From Methanoregulaceae archaeon UXB-2016 (lineage in GTDB: Archaea; Halobacteriota; Methanomicrobia; Methanomicrobiales; Methanospirillaceae), in the NCBI GenBank assembly GCA_004332335.1, contig SISS01000040.1, positions 1-64,000 of the forward strand: a stretch of 64,000 nucleotides of DNA, given 5' to 3'. The position numbers were made by a program, and so were the translations under genes. The notes under the pieces were generated by a model. The model saw only the letters and a list, made by a program, of their open reading frames with translations, was not told the DNA's origin and did not search any database. Below, piece after piece: positions 15,164-24,586 of this stretch (positions within the stretch are counted from its first letter, which is position 1; each line of letters opens with the position of its first letter).

Positions 15164-17167
15164 TCAGTCGACCTCGCACTCGAGCTCGGTCAGGATCTCG
15201 AGCGGATCGTCCTCTTTCCGCACCAGCCGCTGGATGCGCATGAGCCGCTCGACCCCGATGAAGTTCTCGGCCATGATGCGCGCGAGCGGAGTCAGCTCGA
15301 GCCGGCCGTCGCGCTCGAGCACGAGCTTGTGCACGATCAGGTCCGGAAGCACGGGCTCCATCGTCCCGACCATCCGGTCCTCGAGCGCCCTGATATCGGC
15401 CGCATTCCCGCGTGCGACGACCGCGTTCGCCGCGAACTCCTCGCTCGACTGCTCGAGGTCGTAGACCGGCGCCACCTCGCCCATCTCGCCTTTGAGCAGG
15501 CGGACCGCGACCTCCTCCTCGGTCGTCGAGGAGTCGCGGGAGTACGTCCCGCCGGGCTCGGCCAGCACCACGACCCGCCCCTCGTCGTGGAAGTCGGGCC
15601 GGCCCGCGCGCCCGGACATCTGCTGGAATTCCTGGACGGTCAGCCAGGAGATCCCCATCGCGAGGGCGTCGAAGATCACCTGCGAGGCCGGAAAATCGAC
15701 CCCAGCACCGAGCGCGGCCGTCGTGATGACCGCGGCGAGTTTGCCCTTCAGGAACCGCTCCTCGACCTCGCGCCGCTCCTGCGATGTCAGGCCCGCATGG
15801 TACGCGGCCACGTGCTTGCCGAGTTTCTCGGCGACCGTGTGGCAGCGGGCCCGCGAGTTCGTGAAGACGATCGTCTGGCCGTGATAGCCCTTGGACGAGA
15901 TCTTCCGATACTCCTCCTCGACGAGTCTCTTGATCACCGGGATCTTCTCCTTCTTCTCGACAAAGACCAGGTGGCGGTCGAGGGGCACGGGCCGGCTCTC
16001 GTACCGGATGAGGGTCGCGTTGAGCTTCTTGGCGAGCACCTTCGGCGAGCCGATCGTGGCCGAAAGATAGAGGAACTGGGCGTTGGGAAAGAGGTGCTTG
16101 AGCCGGGCGATCATTCCGTCGAGCCGGTGGCCCCGCTCGGGGTCCTCGAGCATCTGAATCTCGTCGATCACGACCGTCCCGATCCTCTCGGGGAACCGGC
16201 CGAGCCGGATCTGGTGGTCGACTCCCTCGTAGGTTCCGACGATGAGCGCCGCCCGGGGATCGCGCGAGCCCGTCCCACGGTTCTCGGCAAGCCGGATCCG
16301 GGCCTTGCCGATCTGCAGCGAGGATCGGGCGATCTCGCCGTAGCGCTCGGCAAACCGCTGGTGCTTCTGGACGGCGAGGGCCACGAGCGGGACGAGGAAG
16401 AGCATCCGCCCCCGTCCCTCGAGGTAGTTCTTGAGGCCGGCCATCTCGCCGACAAAGGTCTTGCCCGACGCGGTCGCGGCGACCACGAGCAGGTCCTTGC
16501 CAAAGAGGAGGCCCGCTTCGACGCTCAGCTGCTGGACCGGCATCAGCCTCTCGACCCCGGCCGCCTCCACGAACGGGCGCGGGAGCGGGAGCTCCTCGAG
16601 CGCCTGGGTCTCGCCGACCGCATGCGCCTCAACCCGGTCGTAGAGGGTCGAACGCTTGCGCGAGGTCTCGGGCTGGATCGCGGCGAGCACGCGGTCGACG
16701 TCGCGGTAGCGGTAGAGGAGCTCGTCGAGATGGCCCACGGCGCCCCGGGCCATGCGACCGAAGTGGGCGACCTCGCGCCGGAGCTCCCGCCGGGCGCAGG
16801 GCATGCAGATCCGCTCTTTTCCGTAGCGCACCGCGTCCCTCTCGCGGACCTGGGTGACCCGGTCCTCGAGCAGGCAGAGTCGGCAGGCGTCGAGCGGCTT
16901 CGGCTTCACCTGGAGGTCGGCGAGGAAGGCCTCGAACGGCGGCGAGGGCGCGGTCAGCATCACCTCGGTCGAACGGAGCAGGTTTGCGAGCTCCTTCGTC
17001 GGGGTGTTCTTGAGCTGGCGCCGGTCCACCTGCCGGACGCGGTACTCTTTCGGGCGGATCCCCTTCGGGGTCTCGGCGAGCTCGACCTGGCCGACGGCCG
17101 TGACGTGCCGACCATCGAAGTAGAGCAGGCGATACGCCCCCTTGGTCGGCGAGACGATCGTGATCAT
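15164..17167 (-). CDS. Archaeal superfamily 2 DNA/RNA helicase (COG1202 type)
   Basis: The 667-residue protein combines an N-terminal domain with a four-Cys zinc site (CRLC near 120, CMPC near 150) and a helicase core. Motifs are the Walker A loop ATASGKT (about 228-234), DEIQ (about 332), LSATIGS (about 365) and QMSGRAGRP (about 514). This arrangement is that of the archaea-specific COG1202 helicases, related to the Ski2/Hel308 group; their substrate is not established to my knowledge. It overlaps the upstream regulator gene by 4 bp and is the last gene of a three-gene operon. Confidence 0.85.
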   Translation of the reverse strand: MITIVSPTKGAYRLLYFDGRHVTAVGQVELAETPKGIRPKEYRVRQVDRRQLKNTPTKELANLLRSTEVMLTAPSPPFEAFLADLQVKPKPLDACRLCLLEDRVTQVRERDAVRYGKERICMPCARRELRREVAHFGRMARGAVGHLDELLYRYRDVDRVLAAIQPETSRKRSTLYDRVEAHAVGETQALEELPLPRPFVEAAGVERLMPVQQLSVEAGLLFGKDLLVVAATASGKTFVGEMAGLKNYLEGRGRMLFLVPLVALAVQKHQRFAERYGEIARSSLQIGKARIRLAENRGTGSRDPRAALIVGTYEGVDHQIRLGRFPERIGTVVIDEIQMLEDPERGHRLDGMIARLKHLFPNAQFLYLSATIGSPKVLAKKLNATLIRYESRPVPLDRHLVFVEKKEKIPVIKRLVEEEYRKISSKGYHGQTIVFTNSRARCHTVAEKLGKHVAAYHAGLTSQERREVEERFLKGKLAAVITTAALGAGVDFPASQVIFDALAMGISWLTVQEFQQMSGRAGRPDFHDEGRVVVLAEPGGTYSRDSSTTEEEVAVRLLKGEMGEVAPVYDLEQSSEEFAANAVVARGNAADIRALEDRMVGTMEPVLPDLIVHKLVLERDGRLELTPLARIMAENFIGVERLMRIQRLVRKEDDPLEILTELECEVD

Positions 17168-17973
17168 CGGTGCATCAGGTCGTGGATACGATAGGTCAGC
17201 CCTGCACCCTCAAGCCTCTTTAAGAATTCGGTGAACTCCTCGTCCACGCAGCAGAGGAGGCAGTCGAGACCGTGGAATGCGGCCTCGATCACCCCTTCTC
17301 GGGCGCCGAAGAACATATCGGCCGGTCGGCCCGCCTTCGCGAGCGCGACCCGCGCCTCGATCCCGACCGCGGCCACGATCGGGATCCCGGCCGCGAGGGC
17401 TGCCAGAGCCGCCAGATCGACGGCCGCGGAGCCTCCCTTCTCGACCCGCGGGACCTTCGCCACGTGGACGAAGCCCTCGCGGTGGTCGATGATCCCCGAG
17501 AGCCGGGTCACCCCCAGGTCCTCGCCGGCTCGCGCGGTGCGGACCACGGCGCCGTTCGCAGAACGGGACTCGCGCCCCGCATAGAGGAGACCGTCCTGCA
17601 TGTAGACCCCGACCATCTCGCCCTCCTCAAGGTCCTCGGCCGCGATCGCGGCCCAGACCGAGACCTGCTGGATCAGGTCGCGCCGGACGTGCCGGGCATA
17701 GGTCTCGAGCTGCTCGGCGTGGGTGAGGACCCACTCGATCCCCTCGCGCGTCACCTCGTATCGGCCGCGGCCCTGCGAGGCGACCATGCCGTCGTCCACA
17801 AGCTCGCGGATGTACTCCGAGACGGCCTGGGGCGTGATCCCGAGGGTCTCGGCGACCTCGAGCTGCCGGACGGCCGGCTGGTGCTCGGCGATCTCCACCA
17901 GACACTGGAAGCGGGTCGCTTCCCGCTTCGAACGCAGAATCGTAGAGAGAGGATCGTCAGCGAGCCCGGTCAA
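17164..17973 (-). CDS. Winged-helix transcriptional regulator (COG1497-like)
   Basis: The 269-residue protein has an N-terminal winged helix (about 8-75; LEVAETLGITPQAVSEYIRELVDDGMV) followed by a larger C-terminal domain with an Ala-rich helix region and a CCVDEE segment. It resembles the archaeal COG1497 regulators. No ATG is available; the start chosen is TTG 17973, preceded by GGGGCTGGTC, inside the end of the upstream regulator gene (17-bp overlap). Coupling to a second HTH gene and a helicase suggests a joint role in DNA or RNA metabolism. Confidence 0.7.
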   Translation of the reverse strand: MTGLADDPLSTILRSKREATRFQCLVEIAEHQPAVRQLEVAETLGITPQAVSEYIRELVDDGMVASQGRGRYEVTREGIEWVLTHAEQLETYARHVRRDLIQQVSVWAAIAAEDLEEGEMVGVYMQDGLLYAGRESRSANGAVVRTARAGEDLGVTRLSGIIDHREGFVHVAKVPRVEKGGSAAVDLAALAALAAGIPIVAAVGIEARVALAKAGRPADMFFGAREGVIEAAFHGLDCLLCCVDEEFTEFLKRLEGAGLTYRIHDLMHR

Positions 17974-18469
17974 GGAAGACCAGCCCCTGCCCCTTGACGT
18001 CCATGCGCTGGCTTCGCTTGGCAATCCCGCGAATAAAGATGGGGGAGACGTTGAACTTGCGGGCCAGGTCGTTGATCGAGACATTCCCGCTCGAGAGTTC
18101 GCTCTCGATCGCCTCCACGGTCGTGCGCAGGGTCTCGTCGTTGGAGACCGCAAGATAGAGCAGGTCCGCGAGCTCGTTCATGCCGCACTGGAAGTTCGCC
18201 CTGAACTTCGAGTAGGTCGCGCGGAACTCCTTCTCGGGCTTCTTTCCGGGTTCCGGCATCCGCCACTGCTCCTCGACCAGGTTTCCTTTTTTGAGTATCG
18301 TGATGCAGTCGTCGACTGAATCACCCCCGGTTTCGGCGGCAAGCTCCGATTCCGTCAGCCACGCACGGTTCAGGAGCTCGTAGATCTGTTTATATTTCGC
18401 GTCATTGAAGGTAATGAGAAGAGGGACCAGTTCTACCGGGTCGTTGATTATTCGTATGTGCCCTGTCAC
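17957..18469 (-). CDS. ArsR-like HTH regulator
   Basis: The 170-residue protein opens with a segment often seen in methanogen ArsR-like regulators (HIRIINDPVELVPLLITFNDAKYKQIYELL). It has a winged-helix fold (about 28-75) and a C-terminal second HTH-like part (SINDLARKFNVSPIFIRGIAK). The start is taken as GTG 18469, because GGGG lies six bases upstream and the resulting MTGHIRIINDP fits the family; TTG 18481 is the alternative. It is the first gene of the operon regulator-regulator-helicase, divergent from hypF. Confidence 0.7.
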   Translation of the reverse strand: MTGHIRIINDPVELVPLLITFNDAKYKQIYELLNRAWLTESELAAETGGDSVDDCITILKKGNLVEEQWRMPEPGKKPEKEFRATYSKFRANFQCGMNELADLLYLAVSNDETLRTTVEAIESELSSGNVSINDLARKFNVSPIFIRGIAKRSQRMDVKGQGLVFLDRAR

Positions 18470-18481
18470 GGAGAACCCCAA

Positions 18482-18489
18482 TATATATT
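18482..18489. promoter_or_regulatory. Palindromic TATA element between hypF and the HTH-helicase operon
   Basis: TATATATT in a 51-bp divergent gap is nearly self-complementary and can place TBP for either direction. On the plus strand transcription would start near 18510 and hypF at 18521. On the minus strand the transcript would begin at or within the first codons, implying a leaderless message or a different upstream element. Confidence 0.5.
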
Positions 18490-18520
18490 GTCGCGGTTTG
18501 GCGATAAAGGTTTCAGGACG

Positions 18521-20737
18521 ATGAAGCAGGGCCTGATCACGGTCCGGGGTATTGTACAGGGCGTCGGGTTCCGGCCATTCGTCTATGCCGAGGCCGTCCG
18601 TCTCGGCCTTTCGGGCACGGTCAAGAACCTCGGCTCGGAGGTCGAGGTCCGCGTCGCGGGCGATCGGATCGACGATCTGGTCGAGGCCCTTCGCCGCGGG
18701 CCGCCCCTCGCGCGGATCGATTCAGTCGCGCTCAGACCGCTCGACGGACCGGTCCCGGAGGGGTTCACGATCCTCCCCTCGGCCGAGGGCGCGCGAACCG
18801 GCCTGATCCCGCCCGATGTCGCGAGCTGCGACCGCTGCCTCGGGGATATCGACGACCCCGCGAGCCGCTACTTCGGATACTGGGCGACCTCGTGCGTCGA
18901 CTGCGGCCCCCGGTACAGCATCATCCGCGACCTGCCCTACGACCGTCCCCGGACTTCGATGGACGTCTTTTCGCTCTGCGGCGGCTGTGCCGCCGAATTC
19001 ACGGACCCGGGCTCGCGCAGGCACCATGCGCAGACGATCGCCTGCCCTGGGTGCGGGCCGCGGCTCTCGCTCCGCGATGCGGACGGGCGGGAGCTCCCGT
19101 CGGCCGATCCGATCGCCGCAGCCGCCGACCTCCTCGACCGGGGACGCATCGTCGCGATCAAGGGGGTCGGGGGATTCCACATCGCATGCGTCGAGGAGGC
19201 GGCCGTACGGCTCAAGGAGCGCCTCGGCCGGCCCGAGCAGCCCCTCGCCGTGATGGCTCGGCCAGACTCGGTCGAGACGATGGCCGTGCTCGACGAGGCC
19301 GACCGCGCCCTGCTCATCTCGCGCGAGCGGCCGATCGTGGTGCTGGAGAAGCGGGACCTGCGCGCGCACGGCGCGATCTCGAACCTCCACACGATCGGGG
19401 TGATGCTTCCGTACACGGGCCTCCACCATCTCCTCTTCCGCCGTCTCGTTCACCCGATGCTCGTGATGACCTCGGCGAACGCGCCCGGCTACCCGATGGT
19501 GACCGAGCTCGACCGAGCCGTCCGGGCCCTGGGCGGGATCGCCGACGCCTTCCTCTCGCACGACCGGCGGATCGTGAACCGATGCGACGACTCGGTCGTG
19601 CGGAACGGCCACCTGATCCGGCTCTCGCGGGGGTACGCACCCCTCCGGACACCGATCTCGCTCGGGCCCCGCTGCCTCCTCGGCGTCGGGCCCGAGCTCT
19701 CGGCGAACGCGACCATCTACCGCGACGGCCACGCGGTCACCTCGCCGCACGTGGGCAACGTCCGGAACCCCGAGACCCTCGCCTATCTCGTCGAGACGAT
19801 CGAGAAGCTCGGCGACTGGCTCGGGGCCCGGTACGACGCAGTGGTCCACGACCTCCACCCGCAGTTCCTCTCGACCCGGTACGCGCGCGAGCTCGCGGTC
19901 GAGCTCGGGGTTCCGGCCATCCCGGTCCAGCACCACCGGGCCCACATCGCCTCGGTCACGCAGGAGCCCTGCGTCGGGATCGCGATCGACGGGGTCGGGT
20001 ACGGCGACGACGGTACGGTCTGGGGCGGCGAGGTCTTTGCGGGCGCAGTTCCCGCGCTCGACCGGGTCGGCCACCTCGAGCCCGTGCCCATGCCCGGCGG
20101 AGACCTCGCGACCCGCTTTCCCGAGCGAATGCTCTACGGCGTGCTGCCCGAGGACCGGGTCCTGGACCTGCTCGCCGCCCGCGGCTGGTCCGAGCTCGAG
20201 CGGGACGTGCTCGCACGACAGACCGCGCGGCGGATCAACGCCCCCCTCACGACCAGCACGGGCCGGGTCCTCGACGCGGCCGCGGCCCTCCTCGGGCTCT
20301 GCCGTGAGCGGAGCTACGACGGGGAGCCCGCGATGAAGCTCGAGGCGGCCGCGGCCCGGGGCCGGGCCGAGGCGTGGCCGCTCGAGCTCCGGAAGGAGGG
20401 GGGTACGGTCGTCCTCTCGACGCGGGCGCTGATGGGTGAGCTCGCCGACCGGGCGCTCCGGGCCGGGGATCGGCCGGCCGTCGCCGACCTGGCCGCGTCG
20501 TTCCAGGCGAACCTCGCCCGAGGCATCGCCCTGGTCGCGGTCGATGCCGCCCGGGACCGGGGCCTCGGGACGGTCGCACTCTCGGGGGGAGTTGCGATCA
20601 ACACCGCGATCCGCAGGGTCATCAACGAGACCTGCAGGGCCCATGGACTCGCCTGTCTCACCAACCGCCGTCTCCCGCTCGGAGACGGCTGCATCAGCTA
20701 TGGCCAGTGCGTGATCGGTGCGGCCCTGCTCGAGTGA
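18521..20737 (+). CDS. hypF: [NiFe]-hydrogenase maturation carbamoyltransferase HypF
   Basis: The 738-residue protein has the full HypF architecture: an acylphosphatase domain (1-90; GIVQGVGFRPFVY), two zinc fingers (CDRCLGD...CVDCGPRYS and CGGCAAEF...CPGCGP, about 102-185), a YrdC-like domain (about 195-375; VAIKGVGGFHIAC) and a Kae1-like domain (about 390-738; QHHRAHIASV, GVAINTAIRR). It activates carbamoyl phosphate and transfers the carbamoyl group to HypE, the first step toward the CN ligands of [NiFe] hydrogenases. No other hyp gene lies nearby. Confidence 0.95.
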   Translation: MKQGLITVRGIVQGVGFRPFVYAEAVRLGLSGTVKNLGSEVEVRVAGDRIDDLVEALRRGPPLARIDSVALRPLDGPVPEGFTILPSAEGARTGLIPPDVASCDRCLGDIDDPASRYFGYWATSCVDCGPRYSIIRDLPYDRPRTSMDVFSLCGGCAAEFTDPGSRRHHAQTIACPGCGPRLSLRDADGRELPSADPIAAAADLLDRGRIVAIKGVGGFHIACVEEAAVRLKERLGRPEQPLAVMARPDSVETMAVLDEADRALLISRERPIVVLEKRDLRAHGAISNLHTIGVMLPYTGLHHLLFRRLVHPMLVMTSANAPGYPMVTELDRAVRALGGIADAFLSHDRRIVNRCDDSVVRNGHLIRLSRGYAPLRTPISLGPRCLLGVGPELSANATIYRDGHAVTSPHVGNVRNPETLAYLVETIEKLGDWLGARYDAVVHDLHPQFLSTRYARELAVELGVPAIPVQHHRAHIASVTQEPCVGIAIDGVGYGDDGTVWGGEVFAGAVPALDRVGHLEPVPMPGGDLATRFPERMLYGVLPEDRVLDLLAARGWSELERDVLARQTARRINAPLTTSTGRVLDAAAALLGLCRERSYDGEPAMKLEAAAARGRAEAWPLELRKEGGTVVLSTRALMGELADRALRAGDRPAVADLAASFQANLARGIALVAVDAARDRGLGTVALSGGVAINTAIRRVINETCRAHGLACLTNRRLPLGDGCISYGQCVIGAALLE

Positions 20738-20785
20738 TCGGAGCCGTCGCCAACCTTATTGTGTGCAGCCGCCGACGCTTTCATC

Positions 20786-22036
20786 GTGCCAGCTGACTCC
20801 CTTCTCGGTCCCGATTCCCTCCTGACCTGCATTCGCGAGAGCCTGCATCCCCAGGCAGTCCTTGACAGCGGTCTCGTCGTGCACGGGGCCTCCACGTCCT
20901 TTGCCGGGCTCGTCGATCGTTCGCTCGAGGAGCTACGGGGCAGACGTCTCAACGTGCCGGCACTCGCAGGGCTCCTGGCAGAGGCCGCCCGGCATGGCCG
21001 TGCCGAGGGCGAGGTCACCCTCCCCGGGAGAAACGGGGGCCGCCCGCTCCGGGCCCTGGCCATCCGCCTCCCGGGAGGCGACGGGGGCCGGGCCCCGGTC
21101 TACCTCGCTCTGGACGAGCCGCGCGGGGTGTCGGCGTCCGATGCACGGATGGCCCAGCTCGTCGAGTCGACCAAGGAGGCGGCCGGCGGGATCGCCGAGA
21201 TCGGGGCCCAAGCCGAGTCGATCGCCGAGTCCTCGGCCCACGTCTCGGCGAACGCCGAGACCTCGGCCACCGGGGTCGAGCAGATCCAGAGGGCGATGGA
21301 GGACCTGACGAACGCGATCGAGCAGATCACGGCCGCGATCGAGACGGTCTCGCAGCAGGCGGGCCAGGCGAGCCGCGCGGCCGAAGAGGGGGCCGGCCTC
21401 GCCGGAAACGTGGCCACGGGCAACGCCGCGATCGAGGAGTCGGTGAACCGGGTGCACGCCTCGCTCATGGACGTTGAGCGGCGGATGGCCGACATCTCCC
21501 GCGTCCTGACCATGATCCGGGACCTCGCGACCCAGACGAACCTGCTCGCCCTGAACGCGGCGATCGAGGCGGCCCGGGCCGGCGAGGCCGGGCGGGGCTT
21601 CGCCGTGGTCGCGGCCGAAGTGAAGGCGCTAGCGCTCGAGTCCAAGACCGGAGCCGAGCAGATCGAGGAGATGATCGACGCCCTGGTCGGGTCCTCCCGG
21701 GCGGCCGCAGCCGCGATGGTCGAGGCACGAACCCTGGTCGGGCGCGGGACGGCCCAGTCGTCCGAGGCGCTCGCCGCGTTCCGGCGGATCGAGACGGCCG
21801 CGAACGGGGTCGCCCGTTCCGCCGCCGAGGTGGTCGCAGCGGCCGAGGAGCAGGCCGCCACGACCGAGGAGGTCGCGGCCTCGATCCACGAGGTCGGCCG
21901 GATCGTGGGCTCGACGGCCGAGGAGGCACGGGCAGCCACACGGGCGGTCCGGGAGACCGAGGACCGGATCCTCCGCCTCTCGGCCGTGATCGAACGGATC
22001 CATGCCCTCGCGTCGGGGACCAGGGCCGGCAGATGA
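20786..22036 (+). CDS. Soluble methyl-accepting chemotaxis-type transducer
   Basis: The protein of about 416 residues has a short PAS-like N-terminal part (about 1-110) and then a long helical MCP signalling domain. Its hairpin tip reads [30 protein letters not shown] (about 248), given here in overlapping phrases: [20 protein letters not shown] and AGRGFAVVA. Ala-rich coiled-coil heptads and Glu/Gln sites flank it. No membrane helices are present, so it senses an internal signal. No che genes are adjacent. The start is uncertain: GTG 20786 fits a promoter near 20755, TTG 20759 is the longer option. Its stop overlaps trpF. Confidence 0.8.
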   Translation: MPADSLLGPDSLLTCIRESLHPQAVLDSGLVVHGASTSFAGLVDRSLEELRGRRLNVPALAGLLAEAARHGRAEGEVTLPGRNGGRPLRALAIRLPGGDGGRAPVYLALDEPRGVSASDARMAQLVESTKEAAGGIAEIGAQAESIAESSAHVSANAETSATGVEQIQRAMEDLTNAIEQITAAIETVSQQAGQASRAAEEGAGLAGNVATGNAAIEESVNRVHASLMDVERRMADISRVLTMIRDLATQTNLLALNAAIEAARAGEAGRGFAVVAAEVKALALESKTGAEQIEEMIDALVGSSRAAAAAMVEARTLVGRGTAQSSEALAAFRRIETAANGVARSAAEVVAAAEEQAATTEEVAASIHEVGRIVGSTAEEARAATRAVRETEDRILRLSAVIERIHALASGTRAGR

Positions 22037-22620
22037 CCTTCGTCAAGGTCTGCGGGATCACCCGGCCGGAGGATGCCCGCGTGGCCGTGGAGGCCGGTGC
22101 GGACGCGATCGGAGTCGTCATGTGCTCGGAATCGCCCCGCGTCTGCACGGTCGAGCGGGCACGGGCAGTCTTTGCCGTGGTCCCGCCCGGAGTGCTCCGG
22201 GTCGTGGTCAGCCACACGTCGACAGAGGCCGGCCTGGCCGAGTGCCTCGAGACCGGGCCCGACGCGGTCCAGCTCTCGCAGCCCCTCGACGTCCCGGCCT
22301 CGACCGGAGTACGCCTGATACGGGTCGTGGCGCCGGGGGCAACCGTGCCCAATGACTGTGCGATGGTGATCGTGGACGGGTCTCACGGGACCGGGCGGGC
22401 GTTCGACCCGGGATATGCCCGGAAGGTGATGGCCGCCTCACGGCGCCCGGTCCTCCTGGCGGGAGGGCTCACGCCCGAGAACGTCGGGGCGGCGATCCGC
22501 GAGCTCCGGCCGTTCGGCGTCGACGTCGCCTCGGGGGTCGAGGCGGCCCCGGGAAGAAAGGACCACGCCCGGGTCCGGGCCTTTCTCGAGGCCGCGAAGC
22601 GGCCCTATCCAAACGACTGA
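22033..22620 (+). CDS. trpF: Phosphoribosylanthranilate isomerase
   Basis: The 195-residue protein is a typical TrpF barrel: [23 protein letters not shown] with the catalytic Cys, [39 protein letters not shown] and the phosphate-site [17 protein letters not shown]. It converts phosphoribosylanthranilate to CdRP in tryptophan synthesis. All catalytic motifs are intact, unlike the trpE, trpC, trpB and trpA remnants about 20 kb away. It begins at an ATGA overlap with the chemotaxis transducer gene, an unusual partner, and is convergent with a frame-broken SDR gene (16-bp overlap). Confidence 0.9.
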   Translation: MTFVKVCGITRPEDARVAVEAGADAIGVVMCSESPRVCTVERARAVFAVVPPGVLRVVVSHTSTEAGLAECLETGPDAVQLSQPLDVPASTGVRLIRVVAPGATVPNDCAMVIVDGSHGTGRAFDPGYARKVMAASRRPVLLAGGLTPENVGAAIRELRPFGVDVASGVEAAPGRKDHARVRAFLEAAKRPYPND

Positions 22621-23391
22621 AGCAGCTGGCACCAGCGGCGCCCGATCTCCGGGTCGCGCGCCAGGCGGGATGGGCGGGCCGGGACAGCCTGGTCGTAGTA
22701 TGCGCCGTTCTCGACTGTCTCTTGTGTCGCGAGCCGCACCTCGTTCTCTCCCCCGAGCAACGGCGGCGCCCCTAGACTCCCCGGAAAGCCGGCCGCCAGC
22801 AGCTTGGTCGCGCAGACACCGGGGTGGAGCGAGACGGCCTCGACGCCCCGCTCGGCGAACCCACGGGTCATCAGCACGACCCCGAGCTTCGAGAGGCTGT
22901 ACGCCGCATACCCGTCGTACCTCCGCTCACCCTGGATAGTGTTGTCCCAGTCGATCGCGGTGGTCGACATGTGCGCGATCGAGGCCGTGTTGACGACCCG
23001 GCCCCGGGACGAGAGCAGGGGGAGGAGGGTAGCGTCACCCGGTGGGGAGCGAGCGCGTTGACCGCGAACGTGGCCTCGAGCTCCTCCGGGTGAGGGCCTG
23101 CCGTTGCTGGAAGACCCCCACGTTGTTGACGAGCACGTCGAGGTGTCCGTGCCGGTCGCGCACCTGATCTGCAAGGCCCTCGATCGCCGCGGGATCGCGG
23201 AGGTCGGCCGTGACGAGATCGAGCTCGGCCCGGGGAGACCGGCTCCGGAGGTCCTCGAAGACCCGGGCCCCCTTGTCCGGGTCCTTTCCGTGCACGAGCA
23301 CGGAGGCGCCCCGGCCCGCAAACAGGCCGGCGGCCGCCCGGCCGATCCCGTCCGTCGAGCCCGTGATGAGCACGACAGGGGCGGTCGTCAC
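22605..23391 (-). pseudogene. Short-chain dehydrogenase/reductase with two frame breaks
   Basis: Translation in three successive frames gives a complete SDR: VVLITGSTDGIGRAAAGLF (NAD-binding GxxxGxG), VLVNNVGVFQQRQ, then after a -1 shift near 23086-23092 PEELEATFAVNALAP, then after a second shift near 23027-23033 RVVNTASIAHMS and the catalytic YAAYSLSKLG. Both breaks are at short C/G runs. The start is GTG 23391, overlapping the stop of the glutaredoxin gene (GTGA). Either the gene is dead or the assembly has indels here; the substrate is unknown. Confidence 0.7.
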
Positions 23392-23663
23392 GACGCCTGG
23401 CCGGACCGCTCGGCCCCGTCGAGCAGGGACTCGTACCGGGACGGGTCGTACCCGACCACGACCCGCTCCCCGCGCTCGGCATAGGGGAACGCGCCCGGGC
23501 CGTGGTCGAGCATGCGGAGCATGATCCGGCGCCGCCGGGCGGGGTCGGCGAGGTCGTAATCGATCGCCTCGACCGGGACGGCCCTTTGCTGGAAGAAGTC
23601 CTTCGCCCAGTCGCACCAGGGGCAGTTCAAGAGCGTATAGAGACGTACCGGTTGCATAGCCAT
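23388..23663 (-). CDS. Glutaredoxin-like protein
   Basis: The protein of about 91 residues starts VRLYTLLNCPWCDWAKDFF, with a CPWC thiol motif on the first strand-helix of a thioredoxin fold, and continues with AIDYDLADPARR and the conserved late strand VVVGYD. It would reduce disulfides or carry electrons in the cytoplasm. Three in-frame ATG codons lie at 23675, 23663 and 23657; a TATA box at 23679-23690 puts transcription start near 23660, so one of the last two is used. It is followed by, and overlaps, the broken SDR gene. Confidence 0.75.
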   Translation of the reverse strand: MAMQPVRLYTLLNCPWCDWAKDFFQQRAVPVEAIDYDLADPARRRRIMLRMLDHGPGAFPYAERGERVVVGYDPSRYESLLDGAERSGQAS

Positions 23664-23678
23664 CCTGATAGCCACTAT

Positions 23679-23690
23679 TATTTATAAACC
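23679..23690 (-). promoter_or_regulatory. TATA box of the glutaredoxin-SDR operon
   Basis: The minus strand reads TTTATAAATAAT about 20 bp before the start codons, a strong archaeal TATA element giving a very short or absent leader. Confidence 0.6.
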
Positions 23691-23843
23691 TTCAGGTCGA
23701 GATCCGGCGCCGACACCGACGGACTGTTTCAATGGACCGGGGTGAAACCGATGGACAGGGAGGCGCACCCCGGAGCCCGGCACTCCAGCAGATGATGACG
23801 CTCCCTCAGCGATGCCGCCACCGCACCAGCCTCGAGGCCGGGG

Positions 23844-24509
23844 CTAACGCCGGTACGCGCTGACGAGCCGGGCGACCAGCACCGCAATGTAGATCACGCC
23901 GGTGACCGCCTCGAAGTACGCGAAGGACTGGGCCAGGGGCGCAACGGGGGTGATGTCCCCATAACCCACGGTCGCGAGCGTGACGAAGCTGTAGTAGAGG
24001 AAGTCCATGCGGTCGAGCGAGCCGTTCGGGGCGAAGGCAGGATCGAACTGAAACGAGGCCGGCTCGACGAGGGCCAGGCCCTGGTAGATCAGGGACCAGA
24101 TGAAGCCCAGGAGCAGGTAGACGCTCAGGGCGCCGGCGATGGTATCGATCGTGATCCGCTCGGCCGTGATCACGGCCTTCAGCAGGAAGACGACAAAGAA
24201 CGTGAGGAAGAGAATCGGAAAGAGGACGCCGAAGAGAGAGGCTCCGTACTCGGGATAGAGGATCGCAGCCCATCGGGCGGTCAGGGCCGGGACGGCGAAC
24301 AGGACGGCCAGCAGGAGCAGGGTTCTCTCGCGCTTCATGGCGAGCAGGCCCGAGAGGATCACGAGCGAGAACGAGAGCCCGAAGAGCGGGTCCAGGGACC
24401 GATCGGTAACGGTCAGTGGCGCGGCTCCGAGCAGCACCAGCAGGGCAGCAAACAGGATACGGAACCGGTACCGGTGGGTCCCCCCGTCCAGGCCCGGAGT
24501 CCGCGCCAA
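23844..24509 (-). CDS. Ion channel, two-pore-domain type potassium channel
   Basis: The 221-residue membrane protein has five to six hydrophobic helices. It ends with a pore loop carrying the K+ selectivity filter TLATVGYGD (about 175-183), preceded by MDFLYYSFV and followed by the inner helix AYFEAVTGVIYIAVLVARLV. It should form a tetrameric K+ channel in the cytoplasmic membrane; no cytosolic gating domain is present. The only start keeping the first helix is TTG 24509. The gene stands alone. Confidence 0.8.
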   Translation of the reverse strand: MARTPGLDGGTHRYRFRILFAALLVLLGAAPLTVTDRSLDPLFGLSFSLVILSGLLAMKRERTLLLLAVLFAVPALTARWAAILYPEYGASLFGVLFPILFLTFFVVFLLKAVITAERITIDTIAGALSVYLLLGFIWSLIYQGLALVEPASFQFDPAFAPNGSLDRMDFLYYSFVTLATVGYGDITPVAPLAQSFAYFEAVTGVIYIAVLVARLVSAYRR

Positions 24510-24586
24510 AGGCTCGTCTCCATCGCAGTCAGGTTCAGAGGTCGTCCCGGTCGCATATCAGCGTGTTGATCTGCAGCGGCACGGTG

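Noticed and set aside
23726-23748. GTTTCA ... TGAAAC inverted repeat resembling the ends of a CRISPR repeat
   Set aside because: It occurs once, with no spacer array, leader or cas gene nearby.
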